The notes: generated by a model from the sequence alone, not told the origin. Shown: positions 31,673-43,350, numbered from the stretch's first letter. The stretch: 64,000 nucleotides of DNA from Nereocystis luetkeana (GCA_031213475.1 JARUPZ010000017.1:8388790-8452789), one strand, 5' to 3'. Numbers and translations: made by a program.

Positions 31673-33429
31673 GGGGGGGGCGACGCAGCCTTAAAATGCG
31701 ATGACGTCCAGCGCAGCTGACAGGGAATTCCGTAACTGCTCAAGCTGAGGTGCACAACAGGTAATCCCGTAATTACTGAGTCGAGGTGCGCCGCGCCCGT
31801 CAGTCGAAACTCCATTTATCTGCCTTGCCCCAAAGTAGTACGTCACTTGTTTTTGCTATTTTTTTTTGTGCTGTCCTTCCCGTTCATTATATATCTTCTC
31901 GCCCTTTTCGTCTCTGAGATCCGGAGTCACGAACCTCTCCCCCCCCCCCCCCCCGTACTAGGAGTAGGAACGGTGCTCCATCTCGAAAGGGATGAGTGGT
32001 CAATGGTCAAATGACTAAGGCAAGCAACAAATGAATACTCCCCCCCCCCCCCCGCCCCCCCCCCCCGCCTTCCCCACTAATGGCACGCGCCTTTAATTTT
32101 TACCGCGAAAAAGGTCACAGCACTTTCTTCGTCCCGCGTAGACTCGCGCCGAATTTTGGTTCCGGTGTAACGGGCGGTCATGTCGCCTAAACACGGTATT
32201 TCTAACGTAGGACTTCGAAGTGGGTTGTGACTGCCGACGCTCGAAACCGCCGTCTCCCGAAAATGTATGCGTACTTCTGAGTCTTCGCAGAAAACAACCC
32301 CCCGGCGCGTCGTTTGTTTCGATTCATGCCAAACGAAAAAAGCAGCCCCTGGTTCACGGCTGCAGTTTCCTCGCCTTATTGTCGGTATGGGGCATCATAG
32401 CCATCAGAAGCCAGCTCTGGCGTGTAAGCGCAGGGGGGTGCTCGAGTCTCGGGGCCGTAGCGAGCCGGCAAATCAACTGACACGCGTCATCAGAAACGGA
32501 GACGCTGCAGCAGCACAGGACATCTGCAGCTGCAAGAGGGGCGGAGATACTCACCCAGGCTAGGCTGGCTGGATTTCCTTGCTTTGGACGGTGTGCGCTC
32601 TACACGGAAATCAAGTACTGCATAAAGCAACCCTGTCTATATCTTCCAGCAGTAGTTCGTTACGGATAAATTTTAGGAGTTGGAGCGTACCTGTGATAGC
32701 CATCAGCCCCGTCTATCTCCCACAGTCGGGAGGATAGCTGGCAGGACGTCATCTCCTGAAAGCACATTCGGGGGGGGGGGGGGGAGGGGAGCCGAGGTGG
32801 CGCAAAAACTAGCGCATGTAAGGGTTACGGTAAGACACCACACGCGGAAACAACACCAAAAAGGGCAGTGACATATCAATACAACTTCACACGACATCCC
32901 AACTATACTAGAAGCAGCACAGACCAGTGCGACAAACTCGTACAGACCCAACCCGACCCAACCCAAGCCGACTCTACCAAATCCAATCCGATCCAACCCA
33001 ACCCAACACAACACAACACAACACAACACAACGCAAAAAAAAACAGAACAAAAAACAAAAGCAAGTACAAGCCGACGCAAGACCTGCCTGTGGTCTCGTA
33101 GGATGGTCACGCAGCAGCCTCATCCTCACCGAGTACGCCCACATCCAGTCCTTCCTGCACGATACACAACGATAAAAACGAAACAATATACGGGGGCATA
33201 GGGGTGAGGAGGGGTCCGTCCATACTCCTAGGCCTTGCTCACGTTACCCCGTAATCTCCCCCATCCCCTACCCAAATCACGCCTCGACTTCATGCCGCTA
33301 TAAAGTTGCCAGGCAAGGGCTGTGTACGAGTAAGAAGTGAGGAGATAGGGATACTAATGCAATGAGGGGAAGGTGGTAGGGGCAGGGGTAGAGAGGGGAT
33401 AGGGGACACGGAATACCGGGAAATGGGAT
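31673..33429. other. Mostly unassigned stretch
   Basis: C tracts at 31938-31954 and 32041-32066, a G tract at 32770-32783, and an AACCC/AACAC-rich run (32945-33035). Only the weak exon candidate at 32.4 kb looks possibly coding. Confidence 0.4.
32354..32529 (-). CDS. Possible terminal exon, unknown protein (low confidence)
   Basis: A CCCCTCTTGCAG acceptor precedes a frame of about 58 codons containing SVSDDACQLICRLATAPRLE and ending at TGA. Composition looks like ordinary protein and there is no low-complexity run apart from a CTG cluster. I do not recognise the family and found no matching upstream exon. It may be chance. Confidence 0.2.
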
Positions 33430-33738
33430 ACAAATGGGCGTTGGCCGGCGGGGCTACAAATACACGTCAGCTAACGGTACGACGAACAGGCGTTGACGAA
33501 CATATCACACAGACGCGCTGACCGACGGGGCTGTTGATGTAGGCTGGCCGACGGAATCACAAAGATACGTTGACCAACGGCACCACAAACGGACGCTGGC
33601 CAACGGTATCACAAGTATACGGTGGCCAACGGGTCCATCAACAAAAGTTTTCGGTTGGCCAACAGAAACGGTATCACAAAATCCCCATCGTCCGCGAGAC
33701 CAGTGGCATCACAAAATATGCGTTGGCCTACAGGTTCT
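33430..33738. repeat. Minisatellite of about 28 bp
   Basis: About eleven degenerate units of CGTTGGCCAACGGTATCACA plus a short spacer, for example near 33433, 33491, 33541, 33566, 33594, 33620, 33653 and 33721. Confidence 0.75.
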
Positions 33739-34724
33739 TGTGCCGAACGCGCCCAGCACCCTACACAAAAAGCTCACCGATGCTTGCACTCCTCGGGGAT
33801 CAGAACCGGGGAGACTTGAATCTCCACCCCCTGCACAAACAAAAAAAAACACGAAAAAACACACACACAGAGATTGTGGCCGGATGTGGGGGCACAGCAC
33901 AGACACGCATTGGGAAAAGCGGTGGCGATGGCGTCTGATCGAGTGGAAAGTCTAGAGCAGGGAACGCTCACAAGCAGTGCATATATCTATCTTTCGTTTC
34001 AAGCTGGCACTACAAAACACCAGGAGCACGAGCATGCCATCGCAAAGGCGGTAGAGAGTTCGCGCAAGGGGTGCAGTGGTTTTTCGGAGCTCGAATTTCC
34101 CGGGACGGGAGGGTCAAGGCTGCCAACACCGTATATAAAACAAGAATAAAAAAAAGAAAAAAGAAAAAAATATATATATACCACAGGAATATACATTTTC
34201 AAAAAGATCTTGTCGAGAAGGAGCCTGTCCGAACATGCAGAGTGCTCGACTTTAGCCGCTTCACCTCTAGTCGCGAAAACGAGCGCCGTGTCACTGTACG
34301 TTTACGGCAAAAATCGTCGGTGGGAAACAGGAGTCATGCAGGTGCAAGGTTCTGCGGCTGGTAGCTGACAGCGCCCTACGGGAAGGGTTGTAACGACGGG
34401 AAGAGTTGTACGGAGTATGGCGGGAGGAAACCGCCTCCACCGTATGACAAATTGCTGTGCGTACAGAGGCTGGAGACTGTCGCCAAGTAGGTGGCAGTAG
34501 CGACATTACGTACGGTCGTCGTATCGATATGCCAACGAAGGCCTTTACGACAATAGAGATAATCATTGCCACCGAAGTCGATGTCCCTTTACAGACCGAG
34601 CCCACCCCATGCTATCGTCATCCCTCCCTCCCTTTACCCCCCGCTCTTTCTCCTCCCCTGCTTCCCTCCCTCCCACCCTCCTCCCCAGTCACTGCCACTA
34701 TTAATACTACCATTATGCTACTGT

Positions 34725-34738
34725 ACGTACTACTGCTT

Positions 34739-34773
<35 letters not shown>

Positions 34774-34816
34774 GCTGCTACTACTACTGCTACTACCGCT
34801 ACTACTACTACTATTA

Positions 34817-34850
<34 letters not shown>

Positions 34851-34915
34851 GCTGCTACTGCTACTGCTACTACTACTGCTACTACTACTATTGCTAATAC
34901 TACTACTCCAAGTAC
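34725..34915. repeat. CTA/TAC microsatellite
   Basis: A long imperfect run of CTA triplets with TGC interruptions. A second, shorter one lies at 35265-35350. Confidence 0.9.
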
Positions 34916-35138
34916 TGGAGCAACACACCTTAGTAACCTGCGTTGCGCAGCCTTGTCCACCTTCCTGAGGGAACAACCAGACCCCACGACGAAAAACACC
35001 CGGCCCCTCTTCCCACCGAGATCGGACACCGTAGTCGCCCTTTCTAAGACGCCTGTTTCAAAGGGGGGGGGGTTATTTCATAGAGGGGGGGAGGGGAGAG
35101 AGGGGGGGGCGGGCTGTGGACGTGGAGGGAGGATGGAG

Positions 35139-35171
35139 GGCGGCGGGGGGGGGGGGGGGGGGGGGGGGGGT
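35139..35171. repeat. G tract
   Basis: More than 25 G residues, with further G-rich sequence from 35065. Confidence 0.9.
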
Positions 35172-35744
35172 GATAGTGGGTGGCCTCGTTGCCTGGCCCA
35201 CGAAGAAGCGTGAAACAGGTGGAGGAGCCGCTGCCACACCAACAGCTGCTACCACACTCTCGCCTACTGCTACTATTGATGGCACTACTACTACTGCTGC
35301 TACTACTGCTACTGCTGTTAGTACTACTGTTAATATTACTGCTACTATGCTCTTTAGATATGCATACAAGGGCTCCGCACGGGTGCCTGCCGGCACCCAT
35401 GCTCCGGATAGGTAAATCCCCCTCAGAGCCAAAAGTCGTGTGATTACTTTTAAACAAGTTGACATAAGTACACCATCCGATCTTTTTACGAACAGCATCA
35501 GGGCAATGCCAAGTTGTGCAGGGAAGAGGCAGCGCCGAGTGTCAGTTCTCAGTTTTGTACCTGTCTCACTCGAGTTTATAGACCAACTTTTATATCCTTT
35601 TTTGGGACGATCTTATTGCTGTCTTTTTGGGGGGGCATCTACTCTAAATGAAGCCCAAAAATACGAACCGTCTATTGTTATGGGCCTGGAAATCATCGAT
35701 AATTTGAAGCTCAGTTGCTGCTGGCGGGCGGGGGCAGAAATCAG

Positions 35745-35783
35745 CTCAGTTCTGAGAGGCTTTTCATATTTCTCAGAACTGAG
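35745..35783. repeat. Short perfect hairpin
   Basis: CTCAGTTCTGAGA and its exact complement TCTCAGAACTGAG with a 13-base loop. Role unknown. Confidence 0.7.
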
Positions 35784-35979
35784 ATTGCTTTGATTTTATT
35801 TACGATAGTAGAATCGCTGCCCTTTATCTGCCCAGTTGCCAAGTACCCAATATCCACGCCGATATCACCCCTGTCTACGGCAAGCTGTACCTACTTCCAA
35901 CGGCTCTTGTGCAGAAGGGATTGCCTCTCCCGCACATGAAAGCGGTTGCAGCAGCAGTACAACACCATAAAAAATAGCA

Positions 35980-36120
35980 GCAACAGCAGCAGCAGCAGCA
36001 GCAGCAGTAGGAGTAGTAGCAGGCATCGCTGCTGCTGCGGTCGGTCGCTGCAGCTGCTGCTGTGCAGATGTGCAGATCCAGCGGCACCACCACCAGCAGC
36101 AGCAGCACAGCAGCAGCGGT
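35980..36120. repeat. CAG/CTG-rich microsatellite
   Basis: An imperfect CAG run, then CTG and CAG clusters. A CTG run also occurs at 36823-36850. Confidence 0.8.
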
Positions 36121-36129
36121 ACGTACGGC

Positions 36130-37991
36130 ATCGCAGCAGACAACCACTTGCAGTATACGCCCAAATTACTGCGAGAACCGGACGCGTAATGTACGCACAT
36201 TATCGCACTCAATCTCGAGAACAGGCAGTAACCCAGATACCGCGAGGATGATACGTAGTATCGAACACCTGACACCAGATACCTGATATCGATCGGCAAT
36301 ACAGAAAAACCAAAAAGTACCGCTGACACGGGCAGCATTCTCAGTGTGAACCCCAAAAATATTCATGTTGGACACGCCCGTAGAACACGCCGCAGTATAC
36401 AGCAGCACAAAACCCCCGACATACTGCGAGTACTTGCAGTCGGAGCCAGCAGTCTCCAACCCTCGATTTCCTCCAGTAGTGCTCGCCGAAACAACTGGAC
36501 GCGGTTTTCAACAGAAAATGGTACCCAGCCGAACATCATATCTACTCCCTGGAACGACGGATCGAATCTTTAAAGCGGGTCCGTATCTCCCATTCTTTAT
36601 TTAGTAAACAAAAACCTCGCATCTGGATGTGTTTTTTTTTTTCAAGGTGAAGTACGTCTGCTGTGTATGATATCCTCATTCGATGCGATCGGTCGGTTTT
36701 TCTTATCGGACTCACAACACTCGGCCGACTTTCCGACAACCTTCATTCAATTCGACCGCGAAAATGACGCTTTGTACGTGTACATATTCGAAGTAGAACA
36801 CCTCTGAACTACTGTATACTAGTGCTGCTGCTGCTGCTGCTGCTGCTGTAGTTGTTAGTACTGGTGTTCCGATGCGCCTCAGCAGCAGTAGGCAGTCCGA
36901 GCATGTACGACCACCTGTACGATACCCTCCGATGTGATTGGTTGGTTTTTCTTATCGAACTATGAACAACAACACTCGGCCGAATCCATACTCCCCAACA
37001 ACCTTCCTTCCATTCCACCGTCGAAAACAGAAGACGGACGTGCCGAGCTATAAAACCCCAACCAAGCAATCACCGGGATATGCAACGTCCTGGTACCAAG
37101 AACGGCGCGACACCTCGAGAAGGCGGGCGTAGTTGTCCGGCGAACAGAGAGGGGCAAGGGAAGGCAGCCACCGAGTAAGGCAAGACCGAAGGGTTCGAAC
37201 AGGCCGAGGACGATGGCCGCCCGCAAAGCAAGGCATTCGGTAGAGGGCGGTAGCATCAGCAAGGCCGAGAGATGAAACCTGGGAGAGAACAAAAAAAACT
37301 ATGATCGGAGCTGTCACAAGAAGCTCTTCGCGGAGTAACAACGAAACAAATCTCCAGGACCGAATGAAATAGAACCTCCGCGTCTCCTCTCCCCAGCAAA
37401 ATGTCTTTCGAGTTCGGGGTCGACGCGCTCGTCGGTGGCGCGAGACTCGGAGACGCGCGCACAGGAGAACACCCGCCGGAGCCCGGCGAGCGCGACCCTC
37501 GAGGAAAGCGGTCAAACGAGCAGGCACGAAGGCACGGAAGCGAAGGCGTCTGGAGTCCCATACTGAGTTCAAGACGAAATCGGAAGCGAAGGCTTCGCTC
37601 ACAGCGGCCGAGAAGGATAGTATATTTCGCATATTTATGTGCGAGGTATATATTCGATCACGGCTTTTACTTTCCAACTTTCACTCGTAGGAGGCTACGA
37701 GTATACCCTCAGCGATCTATCGGACAACTCGTGGTCGCAGGTGTCGTCCCTTACCCCCCCCCCCCCTTATCGCGCTAGGGGTTCAGCATTCCCACTGCTC
37801 GTCGGTTTCCATCGAATGTCGCCAAGTCACGCCCTCGCGCTTTCCACATATCAATTTTATATGGATGAAAAAGCCCCTACGCGTAAGGACTCGGTGAGAC
37901 TCGCACACACGAAATTGGTCATGCTGTAGTAGGCACGGGGGCCACCTACCTAGTCACCGGGTTGTGTATACTATAAATAGTACCTGGTATA
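36130..37991. other. Unassigned stretch
   Basis: No gene recognised. A GC-richer patch (37.08-37.62 kb) holds open frames on both strands, including an ATG in good context at 37401 (MSFEFGVDALVGGARLGDAR), but nothing identifies it. A C tract lies at 37756-37767. Confidence 0.35.
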
Positions 37992-38100
37992 AATACGGGA
38001 GGCCGTAGTAAATAGGACCAAACATTGTTGGTAAAAATAGCGAAATAGGTAGATTTTTGTGTGTACCGTAGGTTCTATTTAATATGGTCCCCCGCAATAG
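37992..38100. mobile_element. Family B hairpin element
   Basis: AATACGGGAGGCCGTAGTAA at the left and TAATATGGTCCCCCGCAATA at the right. TACCTGGTA lies about 10 bases to the left. Confidence 0.8.
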
Positions 38101-38689
38101 TAGAATTAAGAGTACCACTACCCTTTGTTGCTATAAACCACCAAGGATGCGTATTACGGGGTAAACGCAATTACGCGCAACAAATATGGGGTCGCCGTAA
38201 TCGGATGTTTCTAATAACGCGTGATTATGGGTGTAGTCCCTGTGGCCCATATATATGAAGTGACAGAAACAAGAAACAAAGCTCTGGGATCGAAACATCA
38301 CTCACAACTCATCCTTTCCTTCGATCGCGCATTATACTGGGTTTTTAGAGTTGTCTACTAACTGTAACAGGTTTCGAACGCGAAAAAAAATGGCTACCTG
38401 CCAAGCATACAAAAAAGGCGGCTCCAGTAGTCACGGTACACTTTTTGATTGATAAGCCGTATTGAAGGAGTCGTGTGGCGTGGGTGGATGACGAGCCTGC
38501 TCTGCTTGTTTCGTATAGTCTGACGCCAAGGGGCTGGGCGTAGTTGACGAACGCAGGGCGGAGACGGCAGTCTGGGTAGCAAGGTACCAGGCGGACTATT
38601 AATAGCAGGGAGAGCCTGGCCATACTAGCACCACAATTTGCTGCCGCTACCTGGGGGGTGCTTTGCGCTTTGCCTCGTTTGTTATTTTC

Positions 38690-39140
38690 CCCTTTTTATT
38701 TTTTCCTTGGTTCTTTGTCTTGCTCTCTTTACAAGTAGTGATGTTTTTTTTTCTTTTCTTTTCTTTTCTTTTTTTTCCGGCCCGTCCTTTTCAATTTTTT
38801 GCCACATCGCCTGCGAGGCGGGGGGGCACGACAGTTTGCTTCTTCTGTCTATATTTTCTTTTTTTCTTCTCTTTCGATTTGTCCGCTTGGTTTCCTTTCG
38901 TTTCCCTATTTCATAGAGTGCGTATGCCGTGCCTGTCGTACCTACTACGATGGCATGGCATTGCATTGCCCACTGCTGTGCTTACTGCCTACGTGGCAAC
39001 GTACTGTAGTATCTCTGTGGCGTAGCTTTGTGACCACATAACTTGTATCTCTTCTAGGATTGAAGAATCGGCACGGACACTGGTTGTGCTGGATGTCGAC
39101 GGGTAGAAAGAACGGTTTAATGTGAAGAACACACACACTC
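38690..39140. repeat. Family H dispersed repeat with T-rich insert
   Basis: TTTATTTTTTCCTTGG and GTGCCTGTCGTACC through ATGTGAAGAACACACACA match the 54.8-kb copy. A T-rich block (about 38735-38905) is extra here. At 39110 this copy reads CGGTTTAATGTGAAG, without the family A insertion seen at 54.99 kb. Confidence 0.65.
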
Positions 39141-39232
39141 CCTGTAGAAACGCCACTTCCGGTGAGTGGAGACCCACTAAATATATTGAGAATTACACCG
39201 CACAGCGGCACACGGCACACAGATCACCAGAC

Positions 39233-39352
39233 ACAGCAGCAGAGCAGCAGCCGGCACAGCAGCAGAGCAGCAGCCGGCACCGCAGCAGAGCAGGCAGCCG
39301 GCACAGCAGCGGAGCAGCAGTTGACACAGCAACTGAGCAGCAGTTGTTGTAG
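39233..39352. repeat. CAG-rich minisatellite of about 24 bp
   Basis: Imperfect units of CAGCAGCCGGCACAGCAGCA. Confidence 0.75.
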
Positions 39353-39959
39353 CATCAATTAGAGCTCGATCTACAACACACTACACCGACTACGGGTGAC
39401 AGCAGCAGCAGCATGTACACGAGGAGTATTACCATATCTTATGGACAGCGTTCAACAGGCCAGACGGACTTCCAGTGCAAAGCAAAAATATGTCCAACAT
39501 GCCAGAGATACCGGCGCGGCTCTTTCGTTCCCGGAGTGATTACCGTGAATTATCCCCTGATAGCCGAAGTAGTTACGCGTAATTCTTACAAAGGGCTGTT
39601 TTCCCGCAATCCCGCGCAGTGTTCTGGCCCACATCGACGTAACACGCATCCCTAACAACTACTACTACTACTACAATAACTACTACTACCACTACTGCTA
39701 CCACCACCACCACCACCACCATCCCAAACGAATTCGACCCACCTCAAATATTCTTCCAGCCACGCCATCAGGTTTCCCCTCGCCCGAGGCTTTCCACCAA
39801 AGCTTTCCGAGGCGTTTTCGGCCGGCGGGGGGGTGGGGGTGACAGGAGCAGCGTCGAACACACCGAACAGAGGAGGCATTTTCCCATCGTAACGGACGTT
39901 ACCATCGCTTCCCACCCAGGCCTGAACGCGCACGGAAGGGGAATACGGTGGGAGGACGG

Positions 39960-40400
39960 CACGGAGGAGGAGGAGGAGGGGAAGGGGGAGGGGGCAGAGG
40001 AACGGGGGAGTATGGGAGTTGGTAGGGGAGGAGGGGATAGTGGCGGGAGGAGGAAGGGGGGGGGGTAGAAGAAGGCGGAAAGGCGAGAGGGAGGGCCGAG
40101 CCGGAGGTACGGGAGGGGAGATGGAGGGGAGGAGGGGGGGGGGAGGAAGGGGGGGGGGGGGGGGGGGAGGAGAAGGTGGAGGAGCAGGAGGAGGAGGAGG
40201 AGGAGGGGAGGGGCGGGGGAGAAGGAGGAGGAGGAGGAAGAGGAGGTGGAGGAGCAGGAGCAGGAGGAGGAAGCGGAGGTGGAGGAGGAGGAGCAGGAGG
40301 AGGAGGAGGAGGAGGAGGAGGAGGAGCAGGAGGAGGAGGAGGAGGGGGGGGGGGAGGAGGGGGAGGAGGAAGAGGAGGGGAGGAGAAAGAGGAAGGGGAG
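39960..40400. repeat. GGA/GAG-rich purine tract
   Basis: About 440 bases of nearly pure purine on the plus strand with embedded G runs. All long ORFs here (up to 286 codons on the minus strand) are low-complexity. Confidence 0.9.
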
Positions 40401-40417
40401 GGGAGAGGGATCGGGTC

Positions 40418-40497
40418 GGGGGGGGGGTGTACTCGATAGGAGAGATGTACTCGATCTCATGCATGGCCGTAGTCGTATGACCATAGGGGGGGGGGGG
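40418..40497 (+). mobile_element. Family F, short copy between G tracts
   Basis: TGTACTCGATAGGAGAGATG and CATGCATGGCCGTAGTCG up to GACCATA only, flanked by G10 and G12 tracts. Confidence 0.7.
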
Positions 40498-40800
40498 AGG
40501 GGAGAGGGACAAATGTGGGTGTGGGGTTGGAAAGTCATCATTCTGAGACGAGGTCGAGAGGGGAAGGGGAGACTATCTCAAAGCGAAAACAGAACAGAGA
40601 AGTACTATACACGCATGTATATGCTATAAATAGCACAAAAAATAAAATATATGAATGCAGAGAAAAAAAAAGCAAAACGACGAAAATAAATAGAGGCAGG
40701 GGGGGGGGGCAAGGGGAGGACGAAAATGTACGGGAAGGGGGGTACGTGGTAGGGGTCTACGCGAGCGAATGCCAGCTAGCCCTCTTTTGACGTCGTTTCG

Positions 40801-40912
40801 CTATTACGGGGGACCATAGCTATGAGTACCAAATATTGTTCGTAAAAATGGTCCAAGTATATAGGTTTTTATGTATACCATATGTCCCATTAACTATGGG
40901 TTTCCGTAATAG
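40801..40912. mobile_element. Family B hairpin element
   Basis: CTATTACGGGGGACCATAGC at the left and TATGGGTTTCCGTAATAG at the right. Confidence 0.8.
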
Positions 40913-41174
40913 CGGCCAGTAAACACCCCCCCCCCCCCTCCCTCCTCCCAGGAACAAAAAAAACAAAAACGCAACGACCATACATCACAGTCGAAACGAA
41001 CCAAACCAAATCAAACATACTGCGCACAACAAGAACAACAAAAATAAGATATAAAACAAAAACAACAAAAAGAAGATATAAAACATACCAAAGGTGCTAA
41101 GAAACACAAAACTCGAAGTGCAGCTCACCAAACAGAACAGTACCGAAAAACCGAAGGTCGAGGACACTGGATGC

Positions 41175-41310
41175 GGAGGGGCGTCATTGTGTCCTGCATG
41201 GCCGTAGCCGTATTATATTACCATAGACCCTCGCACCCCCACCATGCCAATGCCGGGACGGACCACGTCGCGGTTTCACCGACCAAGGCAGACACTACTC
41301 GCAACAATTC
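41175..41310 (+). mobile_element. Family F, internal part
   Basis: CTGCATGGCCGTAGCCGTAT, then GCCGGGACGGACCACGTCG and CACCGACCAAGGCAGACACT; truncated on both sides. Confidence 0.65.
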
Positions 41311-41389
41311 CTTCGAGGTAGGGGGTGGGGGGGGGTGGGCTCAATCCAGTCCCCGGAGAACAAATAGCATCTCACCCTCTTGGAAAGGT

Positions 41390-41825
41390 TGTCGCTGGCG
41401 GCCAGCAAAAATCCACCTCTCGCTCTAACCGAAGCGAGGTCGGTGCCCCACATATTTGCGCTAGCTGCTGGAAAGGCATATAAAGGAGTTCCATCATGCG
41501 GGAGAGGCCATGAGGGGGAGGGGGGGGACGCCAAGATTAAGTGTGTCCCACACATTCGCTCTAGCTCCAGCGAGGAGTGTTGTGAAAAGGAGCCCCCCCC
41601 CTCCCGCCGCGGGCTCACTCCCCGCGGGGGGCATTCGTAGGGGGCGGGGAGGGGGGGCTCAAGCTCAGTGTCCCTCGTATTTCCGCGATCTAATACTACA
41701 GTAGATATTAATTCAGCTGAGGGGGTGACAAAAATAAGTTCTTAATGGAGGGGAGGCACTACGCGGAAAGGGGGGGGGGAGGGTTCCAAGATCAGCGTCC
41801 CAAACATTAGCAGGTAGGTGCCGGT
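41390..41825. repeat. Tandem repeat of about 127 bp
   Basis: Units carry G-rich sequence and then CCAAGATTAAGTGTGTCCCA-like blocks near 41435, 41530, 41658 and 41784. Confidence 0.65.
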
Positions 41826-41944
41826 AGTAGACGTTGCTACGCGCAACCAATCAGGAGCCACCACAACTGTAGATTGTTTACCGGCATTGATTTTTTTAAT
41901 ACAGCACACAGCAGCACACGACACGCGGCACATCGAGCACACGC

Positions 41945-41950
41945 ACAGCA

Positions 41951-41983
<33 letters not shown>

Positions 41984-41998
41984 GCAAGCAGCACAGCA
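41945..41998. repeat. CAG microsatellite
   Basis: About 15 CAG units with few interruptions. Confidence 0.85.
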
Positions 41999-42390
41999 GC
42001 TACAGCATCATCGCAAGCGACAACAGCATCGTTGTTGCGGGAGCTGCGTCTCCGGGACCTCGTGAAGGCCACAAAATCCGACCGGAGATCAGGCCCTGAT
42101 GCTAACGGAGCGCAGCTTTTACGCGACCACGCAATGTCGAGCGGTGGTCCAGCGCGAAACAAAAATGCGTTACAGTACACCGGGGGATGCGCCTCTTCTT
42201 CGTCCCCGGAGGGGGGAACAGTGACAACAACCCCCTGATACTTTTAAGAAAATTACGCGTAATTTTTGTCTCCACAAAAAGGCTGCTTTTCCCGTAAGTG
42301 CTACAGTAGTGGTATCTTGGGCCCGCATCTCACGTAACTCGTATCGGTAATGAAGGCGTTCATCACTCGAGGGGGGGGGACAGGGGACAG

Positions 42391-42922
42391 GGGGGGGGGG
42401 GGGTGTACTGGATGGGAGAGAGGTACTCGATCTCATGCATGGTCGTTGTCGTCTGACCATGGGCCCTGGCATCCCTACAACGCAGGGACGGAGCATGTCG
42501 GGTGTTTTCACCGACCAGGCAGACACTGCTTGCACCGAGCGCGAAGCGAAACGTGAGGTGCCCGGCGAGCCGTGTGAAGGGTAAGCTGCATCCTGCTGTA
42601 AAAAAAGAAACCCGTGTGAGGCGGGCTGACATGTGGATGACAGCTCCAATGAGACAACCAAATTTCCGGAGTAGCCCCCACTTCCAGAGAGCGCAATGGG
42701 AGTACTAGGCAACTGTCTCTTGGGTGCCCTACCATAAACACTACGTGATACGACTAATCCCCTTGTGCGGAGTAAAAGCTCTTCACCTCGCTCGCACCCA
42801 AAAAACAAAAAAGCGGTGCTCTGGTGTTCTAGTCGGAGCTCAAGTCGTGAGCGGCATGTTTTACAGTGCCGTTGCCAACCGACGCCAACCCAATCTATAC
42901 ATAATAGGGGGGGGGGGGGGGG
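42391..42922 (+). mobile_element. Family F, longest copy
   Basis: It starts with a G tract then TGTACTGGATGGGAGAGAGG, runs through GGACGGAGCATGTCGG and GAAGGGTAAGCTGCATCCTG, then CTCTTGGGTGCCCTACCATA and ACGTGATACGACTAATCCCC, and ends before another G tract. Together with the 10.5-kb copy it defines the full element. Confidence 0.75.
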
Positions 42923-42997
42923 CAGGGGGTCACCTTTATAGAGCCCGTGACTTCCACCGGACAAGCTTTCGTCGGCGATGGGGGTTTCAACAGAGGA
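42907..42997. repeat. Family G unit with G tract
   Basis: A G tract followed by TCACCTTTATAGAGCCCGTG, GCTTTCGTCGGCGATGGGGG and TTTCAACAGAGGA, then interrupted by a B element. Confidence 0.65.
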
Positions 42998-43119
42998 CTA
43001 TTACGGGGGACCATAGTTAATACCTGGAAGGACCTATGGTATCACAAAAACCTATCTATTTAACCATTTTTACTACTGTAACAATATTTGGTCCTACTAA
43101 CTAGGGTCCCCCGTAATAG
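42998..43119. mobile_element. Family B hairpin element
   Basis: CTATTACGGGGGACCATAGT at the left and TAGGGTCCCCCGTAATAG at the right. Relative to other copies it has extra bases CCTGGAA after TTAATA. Confidence 0.85.
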
Positions 43120-43132
43120 ACTGTGCCAGCGG

Positions 43133-43350
43133 GGAGGGGGGGGGGGGGGCTCCCCTTCACAAAACCCCTGGCTTCCACCGCAGAAGGATTCGGCGGCGGC
43201 GAGGGTTTCAACAGAGGGTTTCAACAGAAGACAAGGCTGATTCAGAAGACAAGGCTGATTCAGAAGGGGGGGGGGGGGGGGGGGGGTCACCTTTATAGAA
43301 CCCCTGGCTTCCGCCCGAGAAGGATTCGGCCGTGACGAGGCCTGCGTCTA
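43133..43350. repeat. Two more family G units with G tracts
   Basis: Units at 43133-43222 and 43266-43350 share a G tract, CACCTTTATAGAACCCCTGG-like sequence and GAAGGATTCGGC. Between them lie duplicated GGGTTTCAACAGA and ACAAGGCTGATTCAGAAG. Confidence 0.7.

Noticed and set aside
32541..32563. Micro-intron between GTGAGT and TTGCAG near 32.55 kb
   Set aside because: About 26 nt, too short for a spliceosomal intron in an organism with kilobase introns.
37048..37778. GC-rich patch with open frames on both strands
   Set aside because: Arginine-rich composition in several frames, no splice or domain evidence; listed only as unassigned.
39652..40541. Long minus-strand ORFs of up to 286 codons
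   Set aside because: They are reads of a GGA/GAG purine tract as polyproline, polyserine and polyleucine, with no real domain.
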